54,176 nt of DNA, from NCBI RefSeq assembly GCF_025403405.1, contig NZ_JANEZT010000002.1:1-54176 (forward strand). Direction: 5' to 3'. Position 1 is the first letter of the stretch. The number at the start of each line of letters is the position of its first letter. A program made the position numbers and the translations under genes. Under the pieces are notes generated by a model. It searched no databases and was not told the DNA's origin. It saw only the letters and a program-made list of their open reading frames with translations. The stretch is from Frankia tisae (GTDB lineage Bacteria; Actinomycetota; Actinomycetes; Frankiales; Frankiaceae). Below are positions 34,303 through 42,520 of this stretch, in pieces.

Positions 34303-35091
34303 GCGTGAGCTCCTGAGTATGTGTGGTCGCCGTACTACGCCCGCAACTCTAGTCAGCCGATCCCGCGCGTCCCGCTGACTGTCAGCGGCGCCACACGCAG
34401 TCGCGGACGCCCGCTGAGCCCCGTTGACCTGCACTGGCCTTCGGCTGCGGACCGCGGGGGGGCCGGGTGGTGTCACCACGCTCCGTAGTCGACTGCTTGG
34501 GAGTCAGGCCGACTGCGGCTCGTCGCCCGACGCACCCCCGGCCTGCTCATCGCTCAGCCACAACCGCCCGCGCCGAAGGTTGGGTGCGATTGCGCAGTCC
34601 GAATGGTTAATGACGTTAAGTAGCCGGTCCGGCTATTGCCGAGACGATATTACGATCTTGCCGCAAAGTCGCCGGTCGCCGACTTCCTGGTAGCCATCTG
34701 GCTATTTATGCGGGTGTGAGGTTGACCGAGGCCTATTCCGTGCTATGTGCGGAGATGCTTGCCTGACCAGCGATGCGACCCTACACTTGCGTTTCGTGTC
34801 CGGAAACAAGTTTTCGGTGGGCGCCGGTGCGGAGTTCCGGCCGCCGCCAAGTCCCCGAAAAAAGGGTTTGCCAAATTTCCAAAGGTCAGGGGCGAGGTGT
34901 TTCTGCTGCTCCGCGGACCGCCCGCCTCGATGCCGTAAATATTGAAGAGGATTTTCGTATGCCCGCATGCGGAAAGGAACAACACGGCCCTCGCCGAGAT
35001 GGTCCGGCGGACCCTGGCCGTGCGTGCCCATCGGGGGCTCGGTGACCACTCCGTCAACCCCGCGCAGGACTCCACCACCGCCGAGAGGTGA
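34303..35091. other. Long gene-poor region, lower GC
   Basis: About 790 bases without a supportable gene. It is less GC-rich than its neighbours and holds two palindromes (34621-34635, 34691-34704). A short ATG-started ORF at 34745-34945 has no recognised similarity. Near the end, a frame reading RNNTALAEMVRRTLAV... runs in phase into the substrate-binding-protein remnant at 35092 but is cut from it by a stop (35089-35091). Looks like promoter DNA plus decayed coding sequence. Confidence 0.45.
34621..34704. promoter_or_regulatory. Two TAGCC/GGCTA palindromes
   Basis: TAGCCGGTCCGGCTA (34621-34635, perfect about its central base) and TAGCCATCTGGCTA (34691-34704, 6-bp arms). Half-sites match the palindrome in front of the NarL regulator at 47562-47578. 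They lie upstream of the ABC transporter genes. Confidence 0.4.
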
Positions 35092-35259
35092 TCTCAGCAT
35101 GACAAGGCCAACGTCGACGCGTGGACGCATGTCGTGGACATCGACCACTCGCTGCAGGGCAAGGTGATCGCGGCGGCGGCGGTGCTGGACCGCAAGGCCG
35201 ACGCGAAGCTCGGTGTGCTGGCCGTCGCGCCGGGCGCCAACCTGTCGAAGGTCCGCTGA
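35092..35259 (+). pseudogene. Fragment of a sugar-type substrate-binding protein gene
   Basis: Open frame of 55 codons whose translation DKANVDAWTHVVDIDH..., QGKVIAAAAVLDRKADAKLGVLAVAPG aligns residue for residue with the middle of the intact binding protein at 46267-47418 (NKVNSSYTHIVDLHY, AAAVLDRRAGAKLGVLGFAPG). About 50 of ~380 residues remain; both ends are gone. It ends with a stop two bases before the ABC ATPase GTG, so the ancestral operon was binding protein, ATPase, permease. Confidence 0.8.
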
Positions 35260-35260
35260 C

Positions 35261-36793
35261 GTGGCGGCCGGAACCATGCTGTCGATCAGCGGGGTCTCCA
35301 GGAGCTTCGGCGCGACCCGGGCACTCGACGACGTCTCGCTCACGTTCCCCGGCGGTTCCGTGACGGCGCTGCTGGGGGAGAACGGATCGGGCAAGTCGAC
35401 GCTGATCAAGATCCTCGCCGGCGTGCTCGCACCCGATCCCGGCCGGGCCGCGTTGCGGGTCCGCGAGGCGGAGGTGGCGCTGCCCCTGTCTCCGGCCCGG
35501 GCCCACGCGCTCGGCCTGCGCTTCCTGCACCAGGACCTCGGGCTGATGGGGGAGGCGACCGTGGCGGACAACATCGGCCTGTACTCCGGGTACCTGTCGA
35601 GGGCCCTCACGCCGTTGCGCTCAGGCCAGGAGCGTCGCCGTGCGGCGCTGCTGCTGGAACGCTTCGAGGTCCGCGCCTCCCCGGACGACTACGTCTGCGA
35701 CCTGTCGCTGTCGGACCAGACCATGGTCGCGATCGCTCGGGCCTTCGAGGACGCGGACGGTGACGCCTCGCGCATCCTCGTGCTGGACGAGCCGACCGCC
35801 GCGTTGCCCGACGACGAGGTCGACCGTGTCTTCGGTGCCATCCGTCGCGCCCGGGACGCGGGGGCGGCGGTGATCCTCGTCTCCCACCGCCTCGAGGAGG
35901 TCCTGCAGATCGCCGACCGAGTCGCCGTCCTGCGTGACGGGCGCCTCGTCCGGCAGCGGCCCGTCGCCGGTCTCGCCGCCGGGGATCTGGTCGAGATGAT
36001 GATCGGCAAGGATCTGACCGAGTACGAGAGCGCGCCGACGGCCGTGGACGAGTTGCACCAGCCCATCGTCATCGGGCGCGGCCTGCATGGGCGGCGCCTG
36101 GCGGGGGTCGACATCGAGATCTACCCCGGCGAGGTGCTGGGCGTCGGCGGCCTCGTGGGTTCGGGGCGCAGCGAGCTGACCCGGATACTGGGCGGCGCCC
36201 AGCGGCCGCGGCGCGGGACGCTCGAGGTCGGCGGTCGCCCCCGGTCGTACGCGGCGCCGCATGCCGCCGTCGCCGACGGCATCGTGACCGTGCCGCAGAA
36301 CCGCCGTCGCGACGGCGTCCTGGGCGAGCTGACCGTGCGGGAGAACCTGACGCTCGGCGACCTGCGCTCGCTCACGCGCTGGTCGATGATCGACCGCGCT
36401 CGCGAGAAGGCCGAGGCGCGGACGCTCATCGAACAGTTCGACATCCGTCCGCGCGAACTGGAGTTTCCCGTGCGTCTGCTCAGCGGGGGCAACCAGCAGA
36501 AGGTGGCGATCGCGCGGGCGGTGCGGCTGCGTCCCCGCGTCCTCGTCCTCGACGAACCCACCCAGGGCATCGACGTCGGCGCGCGCCGAGAGGTGGCGGG
36601 CATCATCCGGCGGCTGAAGGCGGACGGGATGGCGATCGTGCTCGGCACGTCGGACGGCGACGAACTGCTCGATCTCGCCGATCGCGCCCTGATCCTCGAC
36701 CGTGGCCGAACACGGCGGGTGTTCGGGCCCGGGGAACTGACGCGCAGCCGGCTCACGCACGCGACCGCCGGCGTCGAGGGACGTTCGGCATGA
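35261..36793 (+). CDS. Sugar-type ABC transporter ATP-binding protein (double NBD)
   Basis: 510-residue RbsA/XylG-type protein with two nucleotide-binding domains. Domain 1: Walker A GENGSGKST, signature degenerate (LSLSDQTMVAIARA), Walker B ILVLDEPTAAL. Domain 2: degenerate Walker A (GGLVGSGRSELT), good signature LSGGNQQKVAIARAV, Walker B VLVLDEPTQGID. This pattern is normal for CUT2 sugar importers. GTG 35261 follows the binding-protein remnant directly; ATG 35276 is an alternative. Its stop overlaps the permease ATG by 4 bases. The needed binding protein may be the paralogue at 46267. Confidence 0.9.
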   Translation: MAAGTMLSISGVSRSFGATRALDDVSLTFPGGSVTALLGENGSGKSTLIKILAGVLAPDPGRAALRVREAEVALPLSPARAHALGLRFLHQDLGLMGEATVADNIGLYSGYLSRALTPLRSGQERRRAALLLERFEVRASPDDYVCDLSLSDQTMVAIARAFEDADGDASRILVLDEPTAALPDDEVDRVFGAIRRARDAGAAVILVSHRLEEVLQIADRVAVLRDGRLVRQRPVAGLAAGDLVEMMIGKDLTEYESAPTAVDELHQPIVIGRGLHGRRLAGVDIEIYPGEVLGVGGLVGSGRSELTRILGGAQRPRRGTLEVGGRPRSYAAPHAAVADGIVTVPQNRRRDGVLGELTVRENLTLGDLRSLTRWSMIDRAREKAEARTLIEQFDIRPRELEFPVRLLSGGNQQKVAIARAVRLRPRVLVLDEPTQGIDVGARREVAGIIRRLKADGMAIVLGTSDGDELLDLADRALILDRGRTRRVFGPGELTRSRLTHATAGVEGRSA

Positions 36794-37881
36794 GCGACGT
36801 GGCCGAAGCCGACGCAGCCGACGCAGCCGAAGCCGAAGCCGAAGCCGCCGAAGCCGACGCAGCGAGCGCGGTACACGTGGCCCGCCGGGAGGAACGCAGG
36901 TCGCCGGTGCCGTTCGCCGCGATCGCGTTCGACCTGCTCACCCGCCTGTCGCCGTTGGTTCTGCTGGTCTCCTTCCTGATCGTCTTCTCGATCCTCAAGC
37001 CGGCACAGTTCGCGACCTGGGACAACTTCAGCGCGATCCTGTATGCGTCGTCGGTCTCGGCGATCATCGGGCTTGCCATGACGGTGTCCTTCACCGCGGG
37101 CGAGGTCGACATCTCCGTGGGAGCCGTGATGGGCGTCGCCGCCATGTTCACGGCGTGGGCCTTCGGCCACGGCTGGCCCACGGTCGCCGCCGTCGCCGGA
37201 GCGCTCGCCGTCGGCGCCGCCATCGGTCTGGTCAACGCCGTCCTGATAGTGGTGGCGCGCCTGAACTCATTCATCACCACGCTCGGCATGATCACCGCTC
37301 TCGGGGGCGTGGCCTACCTCATCGGCGATGGCAAGACCCTCTACGAGGGGATACCGGCGAGCTTCAACCACCTGGTGAGCAAACGGATTCTCAACCTCCC
37401 ACTCGTGATCTTCTACACGCTCGCCCTGGCGGTCGTGCTCGGTTATCTCATCTCGCGAACACCGTTCGGCCGGCGCCTGCGAGCAACCGGCACGGGACGT
37501 GAGGCGGCGGCGTTGATCGGCGTGCGCACGTCGCGGTACATCACGATCTCGCTGGTTCTCGGGGCGACCCTGGCCGCGCTGGCCGGCGTGGCGCAGACCG
37601 CCGAGCTCCAGTCGGCCAACCCGTCGATCGGCACGGACTTCCTGCTCAACGGGGTCGCGGCCGTATTCCTGGGCGCCCTGGTCTCGCGACGGGGCCAGCT
37701 GAACGTGTGGGGGACCCTGCTGGCCGTCGTGATGCTCCGCGTCGGCCTCACAGGACTGACGATGGTGGGCGCGCCGGCCTGGGTGCCGAACGTGTTCAAC
37801 GGCAGTGCGCTGCTCGCTGCGCTGCTCATCTCGCGGGCGGGTAGCGGCGGCGTTCCCGCCGGCCTCGGGAACCTCAAGTAG
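36790..37881 (+). CDS. CUT2-type ABC transporter permease
   Basis: 363-residue RbsC/XylH-type permease: about 8-10 hydrophobic segments, with the family blocks LAMTVSFTAGEVDISVGAVMG, GLVNAVLIVVARLNSFITTLGMITALGG and NGVAAVFLGALVSRRGQLNVWGT. The first ~30 residues are an unusual Ala/Glu/Asp repeat encoded by GCCGAAGCCGAC-like hexamers (about 36803-36868), probably cytoplasmic and not seen in typical permeases. ATGA overlap with the ATPase gene shows coupling. Confidence 0.9.
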   Translation: MSDVAEADAADAAEAEAEAAEADAASAVHVARREERRSPVPFAAIAFDLLTRLSPLVLLVSFLIVFSILKPAQFATWDNFSAILYASSVSAIIGLAMTVSFTAGEVDISVGAVMGVAAMFTAWAFGHGWPTVAAVAGALAVGAAIGLVNAVLIVVARLNSFITTLGMITALGGVAYLIGDGKTLYEGIPASFNHLVSKRILNLPLVIFYTLALAVVLGYLISRTPFGRRLRATGTGREAAALIGVRTSRYITISLVLGATLAALAGVAQTAELQSANPSIGTDFLLNGVAAVFLGALVSRRGQLNVWGTLLAVVMLRVGLTGLTMVGAPAWVPNVFNGSALLAALLISRAGSGGVPAGLGNLK

Positions 37882-37897
37882 CCGGGAGGAGCTCTCC

Positions 37898-38038
37898 ATG
37901 CCCGCGGAGCGGAAAGGACATCGCTGCTCCCGGCCACGCGGGCGGGTGGTTCATCGCCCGCGTCACCCGCATTTTCCGACAGGACCAACCAGACGAAGGG
38001 TCACCGATGGCGACCAGCACAGAGTCCAAGCCCACTGA
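37898..38038 (+). CDS. Possible 46-residue leader ORF
   Basis: Basic peptide MPAERKGHRCSRPRGR... starting 7 bases after a strong GGGAGGAG and running over the aldolase start at 38007. No family. It may couple translation of the aldolase to the permease, or be non-coding with a fortuitous ribosome site. The first 22 bases nearly repeat those at 34959-34981. Confidence 0.3.
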   Translation: MPAERKGHRCSRPRGRVVHRPRHPHFPTGPTRRRVTDGDQHRVQAH

Positions 38039-38732
38039 GTGGAACGAGCCCACCGAGTTGAACAGGCCCGCCGAGCCGCTCGGGCCGCTTGACCTCGCCG
38101 CGGCCGATGAGGCGATCCGAGCCGATTTCATCCTGGCCGTACAGAAACTGCACCGGGCGCAGGTGCTGCCCTTCAGCGTGAACTCGAACGGCAGCGCCCG
38201 GCTGCCCAGCGGCGACGGAATTCTGGTGTCGTCATACGGGCTCAAGGCCGACATCGGCGTCGACGAGTTCGGAGTCGTCGATGTCGAGGGGCGGATCATC
38301 CGGGGAACCCTCGGCCCGGACGTGGTCCATGCTCTGGGGTTCCACCTCGAGGTCTACCGCGCCCGTCCCGAGGTCGACACGGTGCTGCACGCGCACTCGC
38401 CGGCGGCCACGGGTTTCGCGGTGGCGAACAGGCCGCTGCCGCTGCATTACGAGCCGTTGGTGTTCCTGGGGCAGCGCGGGGACATCCCGGTCACCAAGTA
38501 CGGGGACCGGACCAGGGGCAGCAAGGTCTCCGACGAGGTCGCCGCGAAACTCGCCGAGCATCCGGACACGAAGGCGATCCTGCTCGCCAATCACGGCGTG
38601 CTGGTGTGGGGCGCGGGCCCGATTCCGACCGCCGAGTTCCTGATCACCGTTGAGGAGGCCGCCACCATCATCATCGGCGCGTCCGCCCTCGGCGGCTCGA
38701 GGCCGTTCCCGATCTCGGCTGGCACCGTGTGA
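38007..38732 (+). CDS. Class II aldolase/adducin-family protein
   Basis: 241-residue class II aldolase fold. Zinc ligands are visible in VLHAHSPAATG (two His) and ILLANHGVLVWG (third His). The phosphate-loop region is VNSNGSARLPSG and ILVSSYG. Members cleave sugar phosphates (fuculose, rhamnulose, ribulose) or act as decarboxylases or epimerases. Location after a sugar-type ABC importer suggests action on the imported compound. Convergent with the amidohydrolase gene, with a strong hairpin between. Confidence 0.82.
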   Translation: MATSTESKPTEWNEPTELNRPAEPLGPLDLAAADEAIRADFILAVQKLHRAQVLPFSVNSNGSARLPSGDGILVSSYGLKADIGVDEFGVVDVEGRIIRGTLGPDVVHALGFHLEVYRARPEVDTVLHAHSPAATGFAVANRPLPLHYEPLVFLGQRGDIPVTKYGDRTRGSKVSDEVAAKLAEHPDTKAILLANHGVLVWGAGPIPTAEFLITVEEAATIIIGASALGGSRPFPISAGTV

Positions 38733-38847
38733 GGAAAGCTGCGATCTCCAGGCGCGTCGGCCGCCGGAGTGCTCGTACGAGCTCCTCGCAGCACGCTCGC
38801 CGTCGAGGCGGACCGCAGCGATCCTGATGCCACCGGCCCGGCCGTGC

Positions 38848-38872
38848 GTCGCCCGACCGGCGGTCGGGCGAC
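38848..38872. terminator. Bidirectional hairpin terminator
   Basis: 11-bp perfect stem GTCGCCCGACC / GGTCGGGCGAC with 3-base loop, between the convergent aldolase (ends 38732) and amidohydrolase (ends 38887) genes. Confidence 0.75.
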
Positions 38873-38886
38873 CCCGGGTCCGTGGG

Positions 38887-39837
38887 TTACGTGGTCAGGC
38901 CGAGCGAGGCGCCGCGGAGCTGGAACAATCGCCGGACGTTGCCGATCCGGATCAGTTCCCGCGCAGGCGCGTCGAAGCCGGCCGCGGCCAACGTGTTGTC
39001 GATGTGGGGCCGCGCCGCGTCGCGGTGAATCGGCCAGTCGCTTCCGACGATGATTCGCTCGGCGCCGAGCACCTCGCCGAAGTAGCGCAGCAGCGGGGCG
39101 CTGAACTGCATCGTGTCGAAGTAGATGTTCGCCCCGGCGCTGCCGTCACCGAGCCGGCTACGGTGCTCGGCGAGTTCGTCGGCGGCATACAGCAACCCGC
39201 CGTGCCCGAGAGCGGTGAAGACCAGCTGCAGGTGCGGCAACCGGGTGGGCAGGTCCGCGTGCAGCGCCGAGAGGAAGGCCACCGCGTTCTGCAGACCGCG
39301 CCCGGCCGAGCTGCCGGGACGACCCGCGACCTCCCGCAGCACCTCGGCCTGCTGGGGCTGCACGGGGTGCACGAACACGGGCACCCCCAGCCGTGCGGCG
39401 AGCTCCAGGGTCGGGAACGCCTCGGGCGAGCCGAGGAACTTCGAGTGGCGGGAGGAGTCCAGCACCAGGCCGTGCAGCCCCAGCTCCTCGATCGCGTACC
39501 GCGCCTGTTCGGCGCCGCCCTCGCCGGAGTAGGCGTCGACGGTGGCCAGCCCGAGGAACCGATCATGCAAGCGCAGCTGCCCGGCGAGGTCCTCGTTCAC
39601 CGCGTTCACCCGCGCCGGGTCGATGTCCCCGCTGGGACCGAACAACGATTCTGCCGGTGCGCTGAGCGCACGCAGATCGACCCCGGCGCCCTCGCTCTCG
39701 GCGGCGAGGCTGGCGAGGTCCTCGCGGGGATCGGGCTCGCCGAGACCCAGCGTGCTCGCGCTGACCCCGCCCTGCCAGCCGACCGGTTGCCAGTGCGCGT
39801 GGATGTCGACAACCGTGGCCTCGTCCAGCGAGGTCAT
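38887..39837 (-). CDS. Amidohydrolase-2/ACMSD-like metal hydrolase
   Basis: 316-residue TIM-barrel amidohydrolase of the ACMSD (decarboxylase) branch: the first-strand metal motif VVDIHAHWQP, the third-strand His in VPVFVHPVQP, the His in TALGHGG, and the Asp in IIVGSDWPI. Members decarboxylate or hydrolyse aromatic and small carboxylic acids. ATG 39837 overlaps the stop of a 14-codon ORF that has an excellent ribosome site (39834-39878). A longer in-frame start at 39894 is possible but adds residues that do not look conserved. Confidence 0.85.
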   Translation of the reverse strand: MTSLDEATVVDIHAHWQPVGWQGGVSASTLGLGEPDPREDLASLAAESEGAGVDLRALSAPAESLFGPSGDIDPARVNAVNEDLAGQLRLHDRFLGLATVDAYSGEGGAEQARYAIEELGLHGLVLDSSRHSKFLGSPEAFPTLELAARLGVPVFVHPVQPQQAEVLREVAGRPGSSAGRGLQNAVAFLSALHADLPTRLPHLQLVFTALGHGGLLYAADELAEHRSRLGDGSAGANIYFDTMQFSAPLLRYFGEVLGAERIIVGSDWPIHRDAARPHIDNTLAAAGFDAPARELIRIGNVRRLFQLRGASLGLTT

Positions 39838-39878
39838 CGTCTCGCGCCCGCCGTGAGGCCGGTAAGGATGGTGGTCAT
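39834..39878 (-). CDS. Short upstream ORF coupled to the amidohydrolase
   Basis: Encodes MTTILTGLTAGARR. AGGAGG lies 6 bases before its ATG, much better than any site before the amidohydrolase ATG, and its TGA overlaps that ATG (ATGA). Reads as a leader peptide delivering ribosomes to the enzyme. A sequencing indel near 39840 would instead make it the enzyme's N-terminus. Confidence 0.4.
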   Translation of the reverse strand: MTTILTGLTAGARR

Positions 39879-39970
39879 CGAGTTCCTCCTTCACCGATGA
39901 AACAATTGCTATTGGCTATGCGGAAAATCCCGACGAAGATGAGGCGGCAGGCCGGGCCGGGAAAGCCGGA

Positions 39971-41062
39971 TCAGGAGGGGCTGAACTGGGCCGTGAAGCG
40001 GCCGGTGAAGATGTCGGCGCCCTTGTACTCGGCGACCGTCGCGGCCGGGGCGAGGACCGGGCCGTCGGGCGAGGGCAGCTGACCCACACCGCCGCGCGGG
40101 CCGAGCGGGAGCAGGATCATCGGGAACGGCAACGGCTGATACGTGGCGGTGGGCTGCTCGCCACGCAGCTGGGCGAGGATGTTCTGCGCCACGACCTCGG
40201 CGTGCTGCATGGCGTACCCGGCCATCTTGGCCTCGGCGATATCCGTGATGTCGCCGACGGCGTAGACGTTCCGGTGGCCACGCACGTTGAGCGTCTCGGT
40301 GACGGGGACCTGCCCCTGCGGCGTGAGCGTCGTGAGCCGGCCGTCGGTGAGATAGTCGTTGGCGATCTTGACGCCGTAGGCCTGGAACCAGATGTCGGCG
40401 GCGATCTCGTCGCCGCCGGTGGTGGTGACGGTGAAGGGCTCCGCCGTGCCGGGCTTGGTCGACGGGGGCGCCGTCAGGCTCGTGTTGAGGCGCAGCTGAA
40501 TGCCGAGCTCGTCGAGCTGCCGGTAAAGGTCCTCCCGTACCTCGGGCTGAAAACCGGTCAGCAGCTCGGCGACCGGGTCGACGATGGTTATCTGCTTCTC
40601 GGGCCAGACCTCCTTGATCTCGCCCGCCAGCTCCAGGCCGACCGGGCCGGCACCGACGATCAGGATCCGGGTGGAGGCGGCCACCTCCTTGTGTGTCCGG
40701 CGAAGATCGTCCAACGCCGTGCTGGTGGCGTCGGCGTCGGGCTTCGCCGGGTACGGGTAGTCGGAACCGGTGGCCAGTACCACGTAGTCCGCCTCGACGC
40801 GGCGGCCCGAGGCCAGGGTGACGCCGCCGGGGTCGACCGAGGCCGCGCGGTCGCGGATAGCCGTGCCCCGGGTGAGCCATGTCGCGAACGGGAAAAACAG
40901 GTTGGGTGCCCAATCGGGCTTCACCAGGCCACGCAGTGACGCCGCCGAGTTGACGAATGCCTCACGAGGATCGATGAGGACGACGTCCGCCTCGGCGTCC
41001 AGCGCCTTCGCAACCGAGGCACCCCCGTATCCGCCACCGATGACTGCGACCGTACGACTCAT
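39971..41062 (-). CDS. NDH-2/AIF-like FAD-dependent oxidoreductase
   Basis: 363-residue pyridine-nucleotide-disulfide-type oxidoreductase: FAD motif AVIGGGYGGASVA at the N-terminus, YVVLATGSDYPYP, NAD(P) motif ILIVGAGPVGLELAGEI, and the second FAD segment NVYAVGDITD. No redox cysteine pair, so quinone or ferredoxin/other acceptor reduction as in AIFM2/NDH-2 is likely. It could supply reduced flavin or electrons to nearby monooxygenases (inference). The MarR-type palindrome AGTTCG-N5-CGAACT lies 29 bases before the ATG, a repressor-like position. Confidence 0.87.
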   Translation of the reverse strand: MSRTVAVIGGGYGGASVAKALDAEADVVLIDPREAFVNSAASLRGLVKPDWAPNLFFPFATWLTRGTAIRDRAASVDPGGVTLASGRRVEADYVVLATGSDYPYPAKPDADATSTALDDLRRTHKEVAASTRILIVGAGPVGLELAGEIKEVWPEKQITIVDPVAELLTGFQPEVREDLYRQLDELGIQLRLNTSLTAPPSTKPGTAEPFTVTTTGGDEIAADIWFQAYGVKIANDYLTDGRLTTLTPQGQVPVTETLNVRGHRNVYAVGDITDIAEAKMAGYAMQHAEVVAQNILAQLRGEQPTATYQPLPFPMILLPLGPRGGVGQLPSPDGPVLAPAATVAEYKGADIFTGRFTAQFSPS

Positions 41063-41091
41063 AGACTCACACTCCCGTAGAAAAACAGCCA

Positions 41092-41108
41092 AGTTCGCGC
41101 TACGAACT
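41092..41108. promoter_or_regulatory. MarR-type operator, copy 1
   Basis: AGTTCGCGCTACGAACT, 6-bp arms with 5-base spacer, extended by A/T to AAGTTCG...CGAACTT. Directly upstream of the FAD oxidoreductase gene. Confidence 0.72.
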
Positions 41109-41146
41109 TGATCGGCACGTGCAATCCGAACCCGCCGAGGCTCGTA

Positions 41147-41177
41147 ACACGAACGATATCAGTTCGTGTCGCGAACT
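41147..41177. promoter_or_regulatory. MarR-type operator, copy 2, with nested palindrome
   Basis: AGTTCGTGTCGCGAACT (41161-41177) plus an overlapping longer palindrome ACACGAAC-N7-GTTCGTGT (41147-41169). In the 266-base gap between the FAD oxidoreductase start and the MarR stop; the rest of that gap has no gene. Confidence 0.65.
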
Positions 41178-41328
41178 GCTATGTCGGGGCGCGGTCGAGC
41201 CCGGCGTCGTGTCGTGGCTCGACACATTTCGCTTGGTTCGTGCGGTCGGACCGGCGGAACCGCCACGCGGGGCGCGGCGCGGGAGACCCGCCCGGGCGGC
41301 GGGTGGCGGCGCCCCGTAGCGCCCCCTT

Positions 41329-41811
41329 CTAGCTGAAGGCGGCGGGGGGGACGCTCTGATCCGGCTCCAGGAAGACCACGGGCACCTTGTTGTCCAGCAC
41401 GACGCGGCCGAGCAGGGTGGCGAGCGTGTCACGATCGGCCGCGCCCAGCCCCGCCGGCAGCTTCTCGAGCCGCTGGCAGGTCTCGGCGTAGAAGGCCTCT
41501 GCGACCCGGCTGCCCCGTGGGGTGAGCGCGACCTGGACCGCCCGTGAGTCAGAGCGGTCCGGCACGCGCCGGACCAGGCCGTTGCGCTCGGTGCGGTCCA
41601 CCAGGCCGGTGAGGCTCGATTTGGCCAGCCCGAGCATCGCGCTCAGTTCACCCATGCCGTACGGTTGCGCCATCAATACGCAAAGCAGTTGCCCTTGCTG
41701 GGGAGTGAGTCCGTGCTCACGACCCGCCTCGGCGTACACGGCGTTCACCAGGAACGAGGACCGCACCAGGGCGGCCACCACGCCGATCTGGCCGTCGCTC
41801 CGCTCGCCCAT
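41329..41811 (-). CDS. MarR-family regulator
   Basis: 160-residue winged-helix protein: FLVNAVYAEAGREHGLTPQQGQLLCVL, MGELSAMLGLAKSSLTGLVDRTERNGLVRRVPDRSDSRAVQVALTPRG shows the full MarR DNA-binding region, with the wing DRSDSRA. ATG 41811 is favoured, though CAGGGA is directly against it; a TTG at 41835 is the longer option. Four copies of a 17-bp palindrome surround the gene and are its likely operators. Ligand unknown, perhaps the aromatic or sulfonated substrate of the neighbouring oxygenases. Confidence 0.88.
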   Translation of the reverse strand: MGERSDGQIGVVAALVRSSFLVNAVYAEAGREHGLTPQQGQLLCVLMAQPYGMGELSAMLGLAKSSLTGLVDRTERNGLVRRVPDRSDSRAVQVALTPRGSRVAEAFYAETCQRLEKLPAGLGAADRDTLATLLGRVVLDNKVPVVFLEPDQSVPPAAFS

Positions 41812-42189
41812 TCCCTGATAATAACACTTGGGCAATACAGTTCGTCGGCGGAAATATCCGCGGTTGTGCTTGGAATATCACCCGGAGAGCGTGAGCATCG
41901 CTTGCGCGGGGACGGCGTCGGTGGAGCGCGGTGACGACGGTCGTCGGCGCCCGTGGGCCGCCCTGCCGGTCCGCCCCGGGGGCCGCCGACCCCGAGGGTC
42001 GGGTCGATGCTTCCGGATCTGGCCGATGGGCGAGCCCCGTGCACCTGCGGGGCGCCGAGACCGTGCTGCCGCGTTCCGAGGGGCCGGGCTTGCGGCCGGG
42101 AGTACACCACGTTATAGTTCGCATGACGAACTTTGTGACCGTCGCGTTCTGTCCCGACCCGAATAGTCGAGTGCTGGGCTCGCGGGGGC
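41812..42189. other. Region without an intact gene
   Basis: About 380 bases between MarR and the aldo/keto reductase fragment. It holds a lone AGTTCG half-site at 41839 and the third full operator (42116-42132). No ORF is convincing; the lost front of the reductase gene was presumably here. Confidence 0.4.
42116..42132. promoter_or_regulatory. MarR-type operator, copy 3
   Basis: AGTTCGCATGACGAACT, perfect 6-bp arms with 5-base spacer, upstream of the truncated aldo/keto reductase. Confidence 0.68.
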
Positions 42190-42447
42190 ATCTCGGCCCA
42201 GTATGTGGTCGCCGCAGCTGACCGCGGCCACGCACGAACAGAGGAACTCATTGACTATGCCATCCCTATGGCACAGGTCGCGCTCGCGTGGGTGCTGGCG
42301 AATCCCGTGGTCGCCGCCCCGATAGTGGGCATTACCAACCACCGCCACGTGGCCGACACCACCGCGGTGCTGGGCGTGCGTCTCACCGACGACGAGATCC
42401 GCATTCTCACCGAGCCCTACATGCTGCGCCAGCCGACCGGATTCTGA
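42190..42447 (+). pseudogene. C-terminal fragment of an aldo/keto reductase
   Basis: About 80 codons ending in a normal stop. IPMAQVALAWVLANPVVAAP, IVGITNHRHV and RLTDDEIRILTEPYMLRQPTGF are the last helices and C-terminus of an NADPH aldo/keto reductase (normally ~320 residues). The catalytic Tyr/Lys/His/Asp part is absent. A GTG at 42205 could start it, but the product could not bind cofactor fully. The operator in front suggests the whole gene once belonged to the MarR regulon. Confidence 0.8.
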
Positions 42448-42520
42448 CGACGGGGTGGCGTGACGCCGGCCGGCAGCGGGCCGGCGTCGACCCCCGTGCG
42501 TCCGTTTGCCGGGCCGGCCC

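Noticed and set aside
34745-34945. 66-codon ORF starting MCGDACLTSDATLHL
   Set aside because: No ribosome site, no recognisable similarity, cysteine/proline-rich end; in a region of decayed or promoter DNA.
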